Shown: piece after piece, positions 1 through 8,917 of the stretch | Numbering within the stretch: position 1 is the stretch's first letter | Layout of the letters: every line of letters begins with the position of its first letter | From: Candidatus Rhodoferax mariagerensis | Lineage (GTDB): Bacteria; Pseudomonadota; Gammaproteobacteria; Burkholderiales; Burkholderiaceae_C | DNA length: 64,000 nt | Direction of reading: 5' to 3' | NCBI GenBank assembly: GCA_016719055.1 | Contig: JADKAW010000002.1 | Location: 186,001 to 250,000, forward strand | The notes under the pieces: generated by a model | What the model saw: the letters and a program-made list of their open reading frames with translations, nothing else | Databases searched by the model: none | What the model was told of the DNA's origin: nothing | Program-made: the position numbers and the translations under genes

Positions 1-1609
1 ATCCGACCCTGCCGCGTTGGGTGCTTTCTGACCCGACCCGTTTGCGCCAGATATTGCTCAACTTGCTGGGCAATGCGCTCAAGTTGTGCCCCCCAGCGTG
101 GGCAAGGTGGCGATTCATGTGCAACCGGCTATGCGCGCCGACGGCAGTGCCTGGTTTGCACTGACGGTGATGGACAACGGCATTGGCATGAGCGCAGCGG
201 TGCTTGAAAAACTGTTTCAACCGTTCCGGCAGGCTGACGCCAGCACCGTGCGCAAGTTTGGCGGCACCGGGCTGGGTTTGTCCATTACCCAGCGGCTGGT
301 GGACATGATGGATGGCCAGATCCGCGTGAAAAGTGCACCGGGGGCGGGCTCGGAGTTTCGGGTCGATTTGCCCCTGCTGCAAGCGCTGGCGCAGGTCAAC
401 CAGGTCAGCCTTGCTGTGCCTGATCTGACTGGTCTGCACGTGGTGCTGGTGTCGCAGGAGCTAACCTGCACCACGCTGGCACAAAGTTATCTGGGTTCGG
501 CGGGTGCCAGCGTGGTGGTGCTGCCAGACCTGCCCGCGGCGCAGCTGCGCCTGGCCGAGTTACCGCCAAACTCTGTGCTGCTGATGGATGCTGTGGGTAG
601 CAGCAGCTTGCCCGTGGTGGCCGAGGTGGTGGCACCTGCCCGGGTGGTGTATCTGGTGCATCGTGCCCAGAATGACGTTGCGCCGTCGGCGGCCTGTGTG
701 CCGGTGGGTCCGTTGTTGTACCTTGAGCTGTTGCGCAGTGTGGCACGTGCCAGTGGTCAAAGTGGTCAGGACCTTGCTGACTGGGCAGACCCGGTGCGCG
801 TGGTCAAGCAGCGCAAGGCCCCCAGCGTGCAAGAGGCAAAGCGCACCGGGCGCCTGATTCTGGTGGCCGAGGACAACGAGACCAATCGCGATGTGATGCA
901 GGAGCAGTTGCGCTTACTGGGTTATGCGGCAGAGGTGGCCGAAGACGGCGAAACCGCGCTGCGCATGTGGGAAAAATCAAACTACGCCTTGCTGCTGACC
1001 GATTGCCACATGCCCAGAATGGACGGTTTTGAGCTGACCGCGGCGATTCGCCAGGCAGAGCCACCCGGCATTCACCTGCCGATTGTGGCCATCACGGCCA
1101 ATGCCTTGCAGGGCGAAGCGCAGCGCTGCCGTGATCGTGGCATGGACGACTATCTGTGCAAGCCGCTGCAAATGGCGCAACTCGGTGCCATGCTGGACAA
1201 ATGGTTGCCCTTGCAGGTGCAACCCCAAACCTTAGCCACCTGGGACGCTAGCGCGCTCAACGCCCTGGTCGGGCCCAACCCGGTGTTGTATGCACGTTTG
1301 CTCGACAAGTTTGTGGTGAATGCGCAAAAGCAGGTCATCGCGATTGAAGTCGCCGCCGCCGCACAAGACTGTGCCGGGCTGGCTGGCGTGGCCCACGCCC
1401 TGAAGTCCGCCGCGCGGGCGGTAGGCGCACTGGCCTTGGGTGAGCTGTGTGAAAGCCTGGAGGCCGCCGGCTGGGCCAATGACAGCGCCACTTGCCACGA
1501 CCTGTCACAGCAGCTGCCCGAGGTGTTTTCGCTGGCCGCCCAGCATATTGCTGCGCGCGACGACAATTCGTCAGGCACCACCACGCCAGGGGAGCCCCAT
1601 GAAGTTTGA
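1..1609 (+). CDS. Hybrid sensor histidine kinase, C-terminal part (HATPase-REC-REC-Hpt), frameshifted
   Basis: This is the 3' part of a BarA/EvgS-type hybrid kinase cut by the left edge. Bases 3-83 encode the ATPase N-box (DPTRLRQILLNLLGNALK). From about base 86 the protein continues in another frame with the G1 box DNGIGM, the F box and the G2 box GGTGLGLSI. A degenerate receiver follows, then a full receiver (AEDNETNRDV, acceptor Asp in LLLTDCHMP, Lys in LCKP) and a C-terminal Hpt domain with the HALKSAAR histidine motif. One extra T near 82-86 would read KFVPPSVGKV and restore the frame, so a single-base deletion or sequencing error is likely. The stop overlaps the next gene by 11 bp, suggesting an operon. 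The input domains lie outside the window. Confidence 0.85.
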
Positions 1610-2423
1610 AAGCCTTTTTCAGCAGCCCAAGGCCTTGCCGGCCATGCCGCGCGTGGTGCAGGTACTGATATCAAGTTTTGACGACGACATCGTGCACGTC
1701 GATACCCTGACCGGCTTGATTTCGGGCGACCCCGTGATCAGCGCCAAGCTGCTGCGCCTGGCCAACTCGGCTTATTTCAGGTTGCCACAGGGGGTGAGCT
1801 CGGTACGCCTGGCGGTGCAGCACTTAGGCTATGTGAACGTGCGTTCGCTGGTCATCCGCATTGGCTTGCAGAGCCTTTTTGTCAATTTGCCCACGCCCTG
1901 GCTCCGGGTGTTCTGGCAGCACAGCCTGCAAACCGCCTGCGCCGCCCGCCACTGGGCGGTGCCGGCGGGTGTGGATGCCGAGTTGGCCCACACCCTGGGT
2001 TTGTTGCACACTGTGGGTCAGTTGCTGATGCAAACAGTCATGTCCGATGAGCTGCAGGCCATCGACGCCCAGGCCAGTCTGATGGACCCGCAGCGCTTGC
2101 GTCTTGAGCGCGAGGCCTTTGGTTATGGATATACCGATGTGGGTGCCGAGCTGACCCGGCGCTGGCATTTTCCGAAGCTGTTTGCCCAGGTCATTGCAGA
2201 CATCAGCGGGTTGCCCGGCAGACGGGTGGACCCGCTGGCGGCGCTGGTGGGCATGGCGGCCTGGCAGTCCTGGGCCTCAGCGCAGGGGCTTGATGCCACG
2301 GCCCTGCAAGCCTGCTGGCCCGCCAGCCTGGCCGCCCAGGTGCCACTGCTGCCCGAGCAGGCCGGCACCAACTTCCCGCCCTGGCATGTGCTGGGTTATG
2401 ACCCTGATGCGTCGCCGTTTTAG
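1599..2423 (+). CDS. HDOD domain signalling protein
   Basis: This 274-residue protein is a single HDOD domain, an HD-like fold without catalytic activity that is common in bacterial signalling and motility regulation. Typical features are the opening LPAMPRVVQVLISSF, the segment DPVISAKLLRLANSAYF, and the central HTLGLLHTVGQLLM, in which the metal-binding HD pair of true HD enzymes is absent. The ATG at 1599 is preceded by an AGGGGAG ribosome site and overlaps the kinase stop by 11 bp, so translational coupling is likely. An in-frame GTG at 1440 would lie wholly inside the kinase gene and is rejected. It probably relays the kinase output or works with the GGDEF-EAL protein 21 bp downstream. 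That role is inferred from context only. Confidence 0.85.
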   Translation: MKFESLFQQPKALPAMPRVVQVLISSFDDDIVHVDTLTGLISGDPVISAKLLRLANSAYFRLPQGVSSVRLAVQHLGYVNVRSLVIRIGLQSLFVNLPTPWLRVFWQHSLQTACAARHWAVPAGVDAELAHTLGLLHTVGQLLMQTVMSDELQAIDAQASLMDPQRLRLEREAFGYGYTDVGAELTRRWHFPKLFAQVIADISGLPGRRVDPLAALVGMAAWQSWASAQGLDATALQACWPASLAAQVPLLPEQAGTNFPPWHVLGYDPDASPF

Positions 2424-2444
2424 GCGACGCGTGACGACGAACCC

Positions 2445-4907
2445 ATGAAACGTCTGCACTTTCATGCCATGCCCTTGCTGCTCAGGCTGTTGCTGCCGCT
2501 GGTGGTGCTGGTGCTGCTGGCCGGTAGTTCGCGCACGGCGCTGCTGTGGCACGACGAGGTTTTGCTCAGCAAATTTAGAACCGATCAATTTGTGGGCGAT
2601 TTTGAGCGTTTGTATGGTCCTCGCATCAGCGAGCTTCAGGCATTGGGGCAATTGGGCGCTTTGCAGAGCGTGCTGGACAGAGGGGTGGCGGACTACAGCG
2701 CGCTGGCGCGCATCCAGTGGCACAGCCAGTCTGGCGATACGCTTTTGGCGCAGGCCGAACCCACCCTGCTCAACGTGCCAGGCTGGGTGAAATTTTTGCA
2801 GGGTGTGGACGGTATGCCCAGCGCCATGCTGGACAACACACGGAGTTTTTCGCTGGCTTACCAGGGTCAAGCCCGCGGCATCTTGACCTTGTCGTTGACC
2901 ACAGCGCCTGAAATCAACCGTATCTGGGAGGCGGTGCGTGTCCAGATGTGGACGGTGGCAGGGGTGATTGGCGTGTTGCTGTTGCTGATCCCGCTGGTGT
3001 TGTGGAGCAGCCTGAAGGGGCTCACGCAGTTGAGCCGCGCGGCCATGATGCTGCCTGAGCAGCCTGAGCTTCGCATTCAGCCCACCGGTGCGCGCGAAGT
3101 TCAGCAGTTGGCCACAGCTTTCAACACCATGGCCCAACACCTGCAGCTGGCTCTGCGTCAGTCGCAAGAGCAGTTGCAGGAGACCACCTGGGTGGCACAC
3201 CATGACGCGCTGACGGGCCTGCCCAACCGCCCGTTGCTGGCCGACCGGCTGCATCAGGCCTTGCTGCGCTGTGAGCGCTACCAGGAAACGCTGGGCTTGT
3301 GTTTTATTGATCTGGACCATTTCAAGCCCATCAACGACCAGCACGGCCACGGCGTTGGCGACGAGGTGCTCAAAACTGCCGCAGCCCGGATGCAGGCCGA
3401 ACTGCGTGACACCGACACACTGGCACGTCTGGGTGGTGATGAATTTGTCATGCTGCTGACCAGCCTGCAGCAGCCGCAGGAGGCCAGCGCGATTGTTGAA
3501 CGGGTCTTGACATCGTTGCGCCAACCGATTGACGTGAACGGTGTGGTGGTCCAGATTTCGGGCAGCGCAGGCCTCACCCTGCAAGGCCCGGTCGACGCGA
3601 CCTCGGGCAACATGCTGCCCGACGCAGACTTGCTGCTGCGCCAGGCAGACCAGGCCATGTATCTTGCCAAACAGGCGGGCAGGGACGGCATCCGGGTCTG
3701 GGAATCGGGCGCGAGCGATGCGCTGACAGCGCGGCAACAGTGGATTCAACGCGTGGGCGTGGCCTTGGCCAATGGCGAGTTTCGGCTTTTTTACCAGCCC
3801 AAGGTCAACCTGATCAGCGGCGAGGTGATGGGGCTGGAGGCCCTGATCCGCTGGCAGCACCCTGAGCGCGGGCTGTTGGCACCGATCGAGTTTTTACCCC
3901 ACATCGACCACACGCCAGCGATTGTTGATCTTGGCAACTGGGTGATGAATGAGGCGCTGGACCAAATGGTGGCCTGGCTGCAGGCTGGATCCTGCTGGCC
4001 GGTCAGCATCAATGTGGCGGCCAAACAACTGATGCATCCTGACTTCATCATTCATTTGAGCCAAGCCCTGTTGCGTTGCCATCAGGTGAAGGCGCACTGG
4101 CTGACGTTGGAGATTCTGGAAACCAGCGCTCTGGACGATCTGGCCCAGGTCAGCACAACATTGCGTGATGCTCAATCGCTGGGCGTGCATTGTTCACTGG
4201 ATGATTTCGGTACCGGGTACTCCAGCCTGAGCTACCTGAAGGAACTACCGGTGCATGAGATCAAGATCGATCAGAGCTTTGTCTGCCACATGCTTGACGA
4301 CACCGGTGACCTGGCGCTGGTTGAGGGCATCATCAGCTTGGGTCAGGTGTTTGGACGGCAGCTGGTGGCCGAGGGCATGGAAACCCCTGAACATGGTGTT
4401 TTGTTATTGCGTCTGGGATGCCAGGTGGCGCAGGGCTGGGCCATTGCCCGGCCCATGCCAGCCGCTGAGGTGCTGGCCTGGTCCGCGCGTTTTCAGCCCG
4501 ATCCCCTGTGGAAAAAGTGGGCCAGCAAAAAGTGGAGTCTGGACGACTTCCCTTTGCTGGTGGCGAAGTACGATCATTTGAAATGGGTCGATCATGTCAT
4601 GGATGCCCTGAGCGGCAAGCCTCTGAGCCCGCCGCAAGCCGATTGGATGCAACCCAACCAATGCCGTTTTGGCCAGTGGTACCACAGCCACGGGCAGCAA
4701 CACTATCGGCATTTAAGTGCATTCAAGGCGATTGCACCGGTGCACCGTGAGCTGCACCGTCTGGGTAACGATGTGATCCGCTTGCGCGACATCGGCCAGC
4801 TGGACCAGGCGCATGGGCAGGCGCAGCGGTTGCAGGTCTGCAAGACCCAGCTGCTGCACTTTATTGAACATCTGCAATATGCCGTGTTGGCCCATGCCAA
4901 TGCCTGA
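2445..4907 (+). CDS. Membrane GGDEF-EAL protein with C-terminal CZB zinc-binding domain
   Basis: An 820-residue c-di-GMP enzyme. TM1 is at about 8-29, a periplasmic sensor at 30-167, TM2 at about 168-190, then a HAMP-like linker. The GGDEF motif is intact at 330-334 with an RxxD inhibitory site (RDTD) five residues before it. The phosphodiesterase domain has EAL at 465-467, DDFGTGYSSL, KIDQSF and VAEGMET, so both activities look possible. The last 110 residues match the chemoreceptor zinc-binding (CZB) domain: His711 in DHLKW, Cys740 in CRFGQWY, and His767 and His771 in VHRELH, the usual three-His/one-Cys set. CZB is known to make E. coli DgcZ zinc-responsive, so zinc or redox control of c-di-GMP turnover is inferred. 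The gene sits 21 bp after the HDOD gene and overlaps the Lrp gene. Confidence 0.92.
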   Translation: MKRLHFHAMPLLLRLLLPLVVLVLLAGSSRTALLWHDEVLLSKFRTDQFVGDFERLYGPRISELQALGQLGALQSVLDRGVADYSALARIQWHSQSGDTLLAQAEPTLLNVPGWVKFLQGVDGMPSAMLDNTRSFSLAYQGQARGILTLSLTTAPEINRIWEAVRVQMWTVAGVIGVLLLLIPLVLWSSLKGLTQLSRAAMMLPEQPELRIQPTGAREVQQLATAFNTMAQHLQLALRQSQEQLQETTWVAHHDALTGLPNRPLLADRLHQALLRCERYQETLGLCFIDLDHFKPINDQHGHGVGDEVLKTAAARMQAELRDTDTLARLGGDEFVMLLTSLQQPQEASAIVERVLTSLRQPIDVNGVVVQISGSAGLTLQGPVDATSGNMLPDADLLLRQADQAMYLAKQAGRDGIRVWESGASDALTARQQWIQRVGVALANGEFRLFYQPKVNLISGEVMGLEALIRWQHPERGLLAPIEFLPHIDHTPAIVDLGNWVMNEALDQMVAWLQAGSCWPVSINVAAKQLMHPDFIIHLSQALLRCHQVKAHWLTLEILETSALDDLAQVSTTLRDAQSLGVHCSLDDFGTGYSSLSYLKELPVHEIKIDQSFVCHMLDDTGDLALVEGIISLGQVFGRQLVAEGMETPEHGVLLLRLGCQVAQGWAIARPMPAAEVLAWSARFQPDPLWKKWASKKWSLDDFPLLVAKYDHLKWVDHVMDALSGKPLSPPQADWMQPNQCRFGQWYHSHGQQHYRHLSAFKAIAPVHRELHRLGNDVIRLRDIGQLDQAHGQAQRLQVCKTQLLHFIEHLQYAVLAHANA

Positions 4908-5376
4908 CGCTGCCGGCCTGACGCTGGACCGCATCGACGTCAAGATATTGCACGCCCTGCAGCGAGATGGCCGCATCAGCAACCTGAAACTGGCAGAAAC
5001 CGTAGCCCTGTCTCCCACGGCCGTGTTGGCACGCGTGCAGCGTCTGACCAAAGAGGGGGTGATCACTGGTTATGAGGTGCGGCTGGACCCGGCCAAACTG
5101 GGTGCCGGGCTGATGGTGTTTGTGGAGGTGCTGCTCGACAAGACCACCCCCAACGTGTTTGAAGCCTTCAAGGCCGCCGTGCAGGTGCGTCCCGAGATCA
5201 TGGAGTGCCACATGGTGGCTGGTGGTTTTGACTATCTGCTCAAAACCCGCATGGCCGACATGAGCGCCTACCGAGATTTTGCCGGCACCGTGCTGTGGCA
5301 ACTGCCTGGCGTGCGCGAAACCCGCACCTACGCGGTGATGGAAGAGGTCAAGAACACCACGCACCTGCCGTTGTGA
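4894..5376 (+). CDS. Lrp/AsnC family transcriptional regulator
   Basis: A 160-residue one-domain-pair regulator. The N-terminal winged helix reads LDRIDVKILHALQRDGRIS and continues through SPTAVLARVQRL, the recognition helix region. The C-terminal RAM/AsnC ligand-binding domain includes ECHMVAGGFDYLLK, where small ligands, usually amino acids, bind in this family. The ATG at 4894 gives the usual family length and overlaps the GGDEF-EAL gene by 14 bp; a second ATG at 4900 is equally possible. A start further upstream would add about 27 unrelated residues. The target and ligand cannot be read from the sequence. Its coupling to c-di-GMP genes is unusual, because such regulators are often divergent from an amino acid catabolic gene. 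Confidence 0.88.
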   Translation: MPMPDAAGLTLDRIDVKILHALQRDGRISNLKLAETVALSPTAVLARVQRLTKEGVITGYEVRLDPAKLGAGLMVFVEVLLDKTTPNVFEAFKAAVQVRPEIMECHMVAGGFDYLLKTRMADMSAYRDFAGTVLWQLPGVRETRTYAVMEEVKNTTHLPL

Positions 5377-5393
5377 GTGCTTGACTTTCTGAA

Positions 5394-5437
5394 TCAAATG
5401 CCCTTCTAGCCCTTTCTGTGACTGCGTTGACAGCTAT
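5394..5437 (-). repeat. Dispersed 30-nt-core repeat, copy 1
   Basis: Minus-strand copy. The core 5408-5437 reads ATAGCT, 18 bases, then AAGGGCT, with the usual AGAAGGGCATTTGA-like 3' tail. It lies between the Lrp gene and the diguanylate cyclase. The rest of the 207-bp gap (5377-5583) shows no clear gene. Confidence 0.65.
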
Positions 5438-5583
5438 TTATTATGAAGCATTGAAGCGCGCCGTTTGGCACCTCCCGATCATGCTGGCGCCCGTACGCCA
5501 TGCCGCCGGGAATTTACCGTAGGTCCGACCCCCGGGATATGGCCTATATTTGTGCACTTGCTCAATTTTGAATCAGTCCCACC

Positions 5584-7059
5584 ATGAAAACTCCTTCCAG
5601 CGCCGCCGATCTGGCCCAAATGTTTGACCTGGCACCGGTGTCACTCTGGCTTGAAGACTACAGTGCCTTGCGTGAACTGCTGGAGACCTGGCGTGCTGAA
5701 GGCGTGACCGACCTGGCAATTTTTTTGCGCGCTGACGCCAGCCGCACGCAGCGCTGTGCCGCCTGCATCAAGGTGCTGCAGGTCAACCAACACACGCTGC
5801 GCTTGTTGGCAGCAACGTGTCTTGACGAGCTGACGGCGCGCCTGGACGAGGTGTTTCGCGGCGATATGGCAGACAACTTTGTCGACGAGTTGTGTGAACT
5901 GTGGAACGGTGCCACGGGTTTCTCCAACCAGAGTGTGAACTACGCGCTGGATGGCAGGCGCATTGACGTGCAGGTGCAGGCGCGCATCCTTCCCGGTCAT
6001 GAACAGACCTGGAGCCGGGTGCTGGTGTCGCTGGAAGACATCACCGAGCAGGTCCAGGCTCTGCACCGGGCGAGCCAGGACGAGCGTTATGCCATGCAAT
6101 TGTTCGAGTTGTCGCCGGTGTCGCTGTGGGTGGAAGATTTCAGCGCGATCCGGCAACTGATGGACGAACTGCGCCAGCGCGGCATCAGCGACTTTGCCAC
6201 GTTCATCAAGGTCCATCCGGAGTTTGTGACGCGCTGCATGCAGGAAATCCGCGTGGTGGATGTCAACCAGCAAACCCTCAAGATGTTTGGCGCGGCCAGT
6301 AAGGCTGACTTGCTCAGTCAGCTGTCTGCGGTGTTTCGTGACGAGATGCAGGAGTCCTTTGCCGACCAACTGACCGACCTGTGGCAGGGCAAACTGGTGC
6401 AGCAGCACGAGGTGCTGAACTACGCGCTCAGTGGCGAGCCTATTCATATTCACCTGCAGTTGGCCGTGCACCAGGACCACGAGGCGCGCTGGGACCTGGT
6501 GCAGGTGTCGCTGGTGGACATTACGGCGCGCAAAAAGGCCGAGGCTTACCTGGAGTACCTGGGCAAGCATGACGTGTTGACCGGGCTGCGCAACCGGGCG
6601 TTTTTTCATGAAGAGATGAACCGCCTGTCGCGCAAGGGGCCATGGCCGGTCAGCCTGTTGTTGCTGGACCTCAACGGGCTCAAAGGGCTCAACGACGAAT
6701 TGGGGCACGCTGCCGGCGACGCCATGCTGCGGCGTGCCGGCGAGGTGCTGCGTAAGGCGGTGGACGCGCCCGGCGTGGCCGCTCGGGTCGGCGGTGACGA
6801 GTTTGTGGTGCTGTTGCCCGGTGCCGACGAGCATGGTGCAGCCATTGCGCGTGAGCGCGTCTTGTCGGTGCTGGCGCTCAACAACCAGTTTTACCCGGGT
6901 CAGATGCTCAGCCTGGCCATGGGCATGGCCACCTGCACCGCCGGAAAGTCGCTGGACCTGGCTTTGCAGAGTGCTGATCAGCGCATGTACCAGGACAAGG
7001 AGCGCTACTACAGCGAATGCGCAATTGACCGTCGCCGCAGCCCACCGGTGGGTGGCTGA
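5584..7059 (+). CDS. Diguanylate cyclase with two tandem PAS-like sensor domains
   Basis: A soluble protein of 491 residues with no membrane segment. Residues about 10-155 and 170-310 are an internal duplication: LAPVSLWLEDYSALREL in the first is matched by LSPVSLWVEDFSAIRQL in the second, and both end in a PAS-like strand followed by DIT. A short helix leads into a GGDEF domain with intact GGDEF at 403-407 and the substrate motif LLDLNGLKGLND. The usual RxxD inhibitory site is absent (the position reads DAPG), so product inhibition may be weak. No EAL domain is present. The gene ends 41 bp before the convergent yggS. What the paired sensor domains bind is unknown. Confidence 0.9.
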   Translation: MKTPSSAADLAQMFDLAPVSLWLEDYSALRELLETWRAEGVTDLAIFLRADASRTQRCAACIKVLQVNQHTLRLLAATCLDELTARLDEVFRGDMADNFVDELCELWNGATGFSNQSVNYALDGRRIDVQVQARILPGHEQTWSRVLVSLEDITEQVQALHRASQDERYAMQLFELSPVSLWVEDFSAIRQLMDELRQRGISDFATFIKVHPEFVTRCMQEIRVVDVNQQTLKMFGAASKADLLSQLSAVFRDEMQESFADQLTDLWQGKLVQQHEVLNYALSGEPIHIHLQLAVHQDHEARWDLVQVSLVDITARKKAEAYLEYLGKHDVLTGLRNRAFFHEEMNRLSRKGPWPVSLLLLDLNGLKGLNDELGHAAGDAMLRRAGEVLRKAVDAPGVAARVGGDEFVVLLPGADEHGAAIARERVLSVLALNNQFYPGQMLSLAMGMATCTAGKSLDLALQSADQRMYQDKERYYSECAIDRRRSPPVGG

Positions 7060-7100
7060 CGGCAGCTTGGTGCCGTTGCCACCGCGAGCCAGGCCGCGTG

Positions 7101-7793
7101 TCAGACCGCGTACTGGCGAGCACCAAAAATGGCCGAGCCCACCCGCACCAGCGTGCTGCCGCTGGCAATGGCGGCTTCCAGGTCGGCGCTCATGCCCATC
7201 GACAGGGTGTCCAGCCCCAGTCCAGCTGCATTTAATGCATCAAATAGGCTTCTAGCCCTTGTCAGTACTGCGCTAGAAGCTACAAAATCAGCAGCAGGCT
7301 CGGGGATACACATCAGCCCGCGCAGGCGTAGCCTGGGCAGGGTGGCAACGGCTTGCGCCAGCGCCAGGGTAGCCTCGGGAGGTACACCAGACTTGGTCAC
7401 ACCGCCGTCGATGTTGACCTGAATACACACCTGCAGCGGCGGCAGATGGGCCGGGCGCTGCGCGCTCAGGCGCTCGGCAATCTTGATTCGGTCAACGCTT
7501 TGCACCCAGTCAAAATGCTCGGCCACCAGCCGGGTCTTGTTGCTTTGAACCGGGCCAATGCAGTGCCACTGCAAGGGCAGGTGGCGCAGCTGGGCAATTT
7601 TTTGCACCGCTTCCTGAATGTAGTTTTCGCCAAAAGCGCTCTGCCCGGCGGCATACGCGGCGGCCACTGCCTCTGCGCCAAAGGTCTTGGACACGGCCAG
7701 CAAGCCAACCGCGTCGGGTGCGCGCCCGGCAGACTGGCAGGCCGCAGCCATGCGCGCACGAACCCCCTGTAATTGAATCTGAATCGTGGTCAT
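7101..7793 (-). CDS. yggS: YggS/PLPBP family pyridoxal phosphate homeostasis protein
   Basis: This 230-residue member of the YggS/PROSC family binds PLP without known catalysis and buffers vitamin B6 and amino acid pools. Seen are AVSKTFGAEAV with the PLP lysine, FGENYIQEA, WHCIGPVQSNK, the strand QVCIQVNID, and the phosphate-binding end SMGMSADLEAAIASGST followed by VRVGSAIFG. The ATG at 7793 leaves a 35-bp gap to divergent pilT, the common yggS/pilT arrangement in betaproteobacteria. An upstream start would add eight poorly supported residues. The segment VASSAVLTRARSLFDA near the C-terminus is encoded by a copy of the dispersed repeat at 7240-7283, read in frame. The protein otherwise looks intact. 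Confidence 0.95.
   Translation of the reverse strand: MTTIQIQLQGVRARMAAACQSAGRAPDAVGLLAVSKTFGAEAVAAAYAAGQSAFGENYIQEAVQKIAQLRHLPLQWHCIGPVQSNKTRLVAEHFDWVQSVDRIKIAERLSAQRPAHLPPLQVCIQVNIDGGVTKSGVPPEATLALAQAVATLPRLRLRGLMCIPEPAADFVASSAVLTRARSLFDALNAAGLGLDTLSMGMSADLEAAIASGSTLVRVGSAIFGARQYAV
7240..7283 (-). repeat. Dispersed repeat, copy 2 (inside yggS)
   Basis: Minus-strand copy with core 7254-7283 (GTAGCT, 18 bases, AAGGGCT). It lies inside yggS in sense orientation. The frame used gives VA, six residues, RA, then RSLFDA. Confidence 0.7.
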
Positions 7794-7828
7794 AATGGCA
7801 GGAGCGTAACAAAACAAATGGGGGTTTC

Positions 7829-8872
7829 GTGGACATTACCCAGTTGCTGGCCTTCAGCGTCAAAAACAAGGCATCTGACCTGCATTTGTCAGCGGGGCTG
7901 CCGCCAATGATCCGCGTGCACGGTGACGTGCGCCGCATCAATGTGGAGCCGCTTGACCACAAACAAGTGCACTCCATGGTGTATGACATCATGAACGATG
8001 CGCAGCGCAAGCAGTATGAGGCTTTTTTAGAGATTGACTTTTCTTTCGAGATTGAAGGGCTGGCGCGGTTTCGGGTCAACGCGTTTAACCAGAACCGTGG
8101 TGCCGGCGCCGTGTTTCGGACCATTCCGAGCAAAATTTTGACGCTGGAGCAGCTCAATTGCCCCAAGATTTTTGCCGATCTGGCCATGAAGCCCCGCGGC
8201 ATGGTGCTGGTGACCGGGCCCACTGGCTCCGGCAAGTCCACCACGCTGGCGGCCATGGTGAACTACCTCAACGAGAACGAGTTTGGTCACATCCTTACCG
8301 TGGAAGACCCGATTGAGTTTGTGCATGAATCGAAAAAATGCCTGATCAACCAGCGCGAAGTCGGGCCGCACACCCAGACCTTTGCCGCTGCGCTGAAATC
8401 TGCGCTGCGTGAAGACCCCGACGCGATTCTGGTGGGTGAAATGCGCGACCTGGAAACCATCCGCCTGGCCATGACAGCGGCTGAAACCGGCCACCTGGTG
8501 TTCGGCACCTTGCACACCAGCAGTGCCGCCAAGACCATCGACCGGATCATTGACGTTTTCCCGGCTGAAGAAAAAGAAATGATCCGCGCCATGCTGAGCG
8601 AGTCATTGCAGGCAGTGATCTCGCAAACCCTGTGCAAAACCAAGGACGGCCAGGGCCGCATCGCAGCACACGAGATCATGCTGGGCACCAGCGCGATTCG
8701 CAACCTGATCCGCGAGGCCAAGGTGGCGCAGATGTATTCGAGCATCCAGACCGGCAACAGTGTGGGCATGCAGACGCTGGACCAGAACCTGACCGACCTG
8801 GTGCGGCGCAATGTGATCAGTGCAGCCGAAGCACGTGGCAAAGCCAAGATTCCTGAAAACTTCCCTGGCTGA
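7829..8872 (+). CDS. pilT: Type IV pilus retraction ATPase PilT
   Basis: The 347-residue hexameric ATPase depolymerises the type IV pilus at the inner membrane base and powers twitching motility. An N-terminal PAS-like domain (KASDLHLSAGLPPM) is followed by the RecA-like core with Walker A GPTGSGKS near 131, the Asp box VEDPIEFVH, Walker B AILVGEMRD, His box GHLVFGTLHTSSA, and the C-terminal AIRNLIREAK that matches the AIRNLIRE motif required for retraction. Length equals the family norm. The start is a GTG at 7829 behind a purine-rich AATGGGGG. The paralogue pilU lies 45 bp downstream. Pilus assembly genes are not in the window. Confidence 0.97.
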   Translation: MDITQLLAFSVKNKASDLHLSAGLPPMIRVHGDVRRINVEPLDHKQVHSMVYDIMNDAQRKQYEAFLEIDFSFEIEGLARFRVNAFNQNRGAGAVFRTIPSKILTLEQLNCPKIFADLAMKPRGMVLVTGPTGSGKSTTLAAMVNYLNENEFGHILTVEDPIEFVHESKKCLINQREVGPHTQTFAAALKSALREDPDAILVGEMRDLETIRLAMTAAETGHLVFGTLHTSSAAKTIDRIIDVFPAEEKEMIRAMLSESLQAVISQTLCKTKDGQGRIAAHEIMLGTSAIRNLIREAKVAQMYSSIQTGNSVGMQTLDQNLTDLVRRNVISAAEARGKAKIPENFPG

Positions 8873-8917
8873 GCCCGGCTCGTCGGTTTTTTTTGCACTT
8901 TTGAGGGAGATCTCCGC

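Noticed and set aside
2277..3860. A 527-codon open frame antisense to the HDOD and GGDEF-EAL genes
   Set aside because: It mirrors the codon structure of well-conserved genes on the plus strand, is rich in His/Gln and has no recognisable domain.
5641..6834. A 397-codon open frame antisense to the tandem-PAS cyclase
   Set aside because: Shadow of the plus-strand gene in high-GC DNA.
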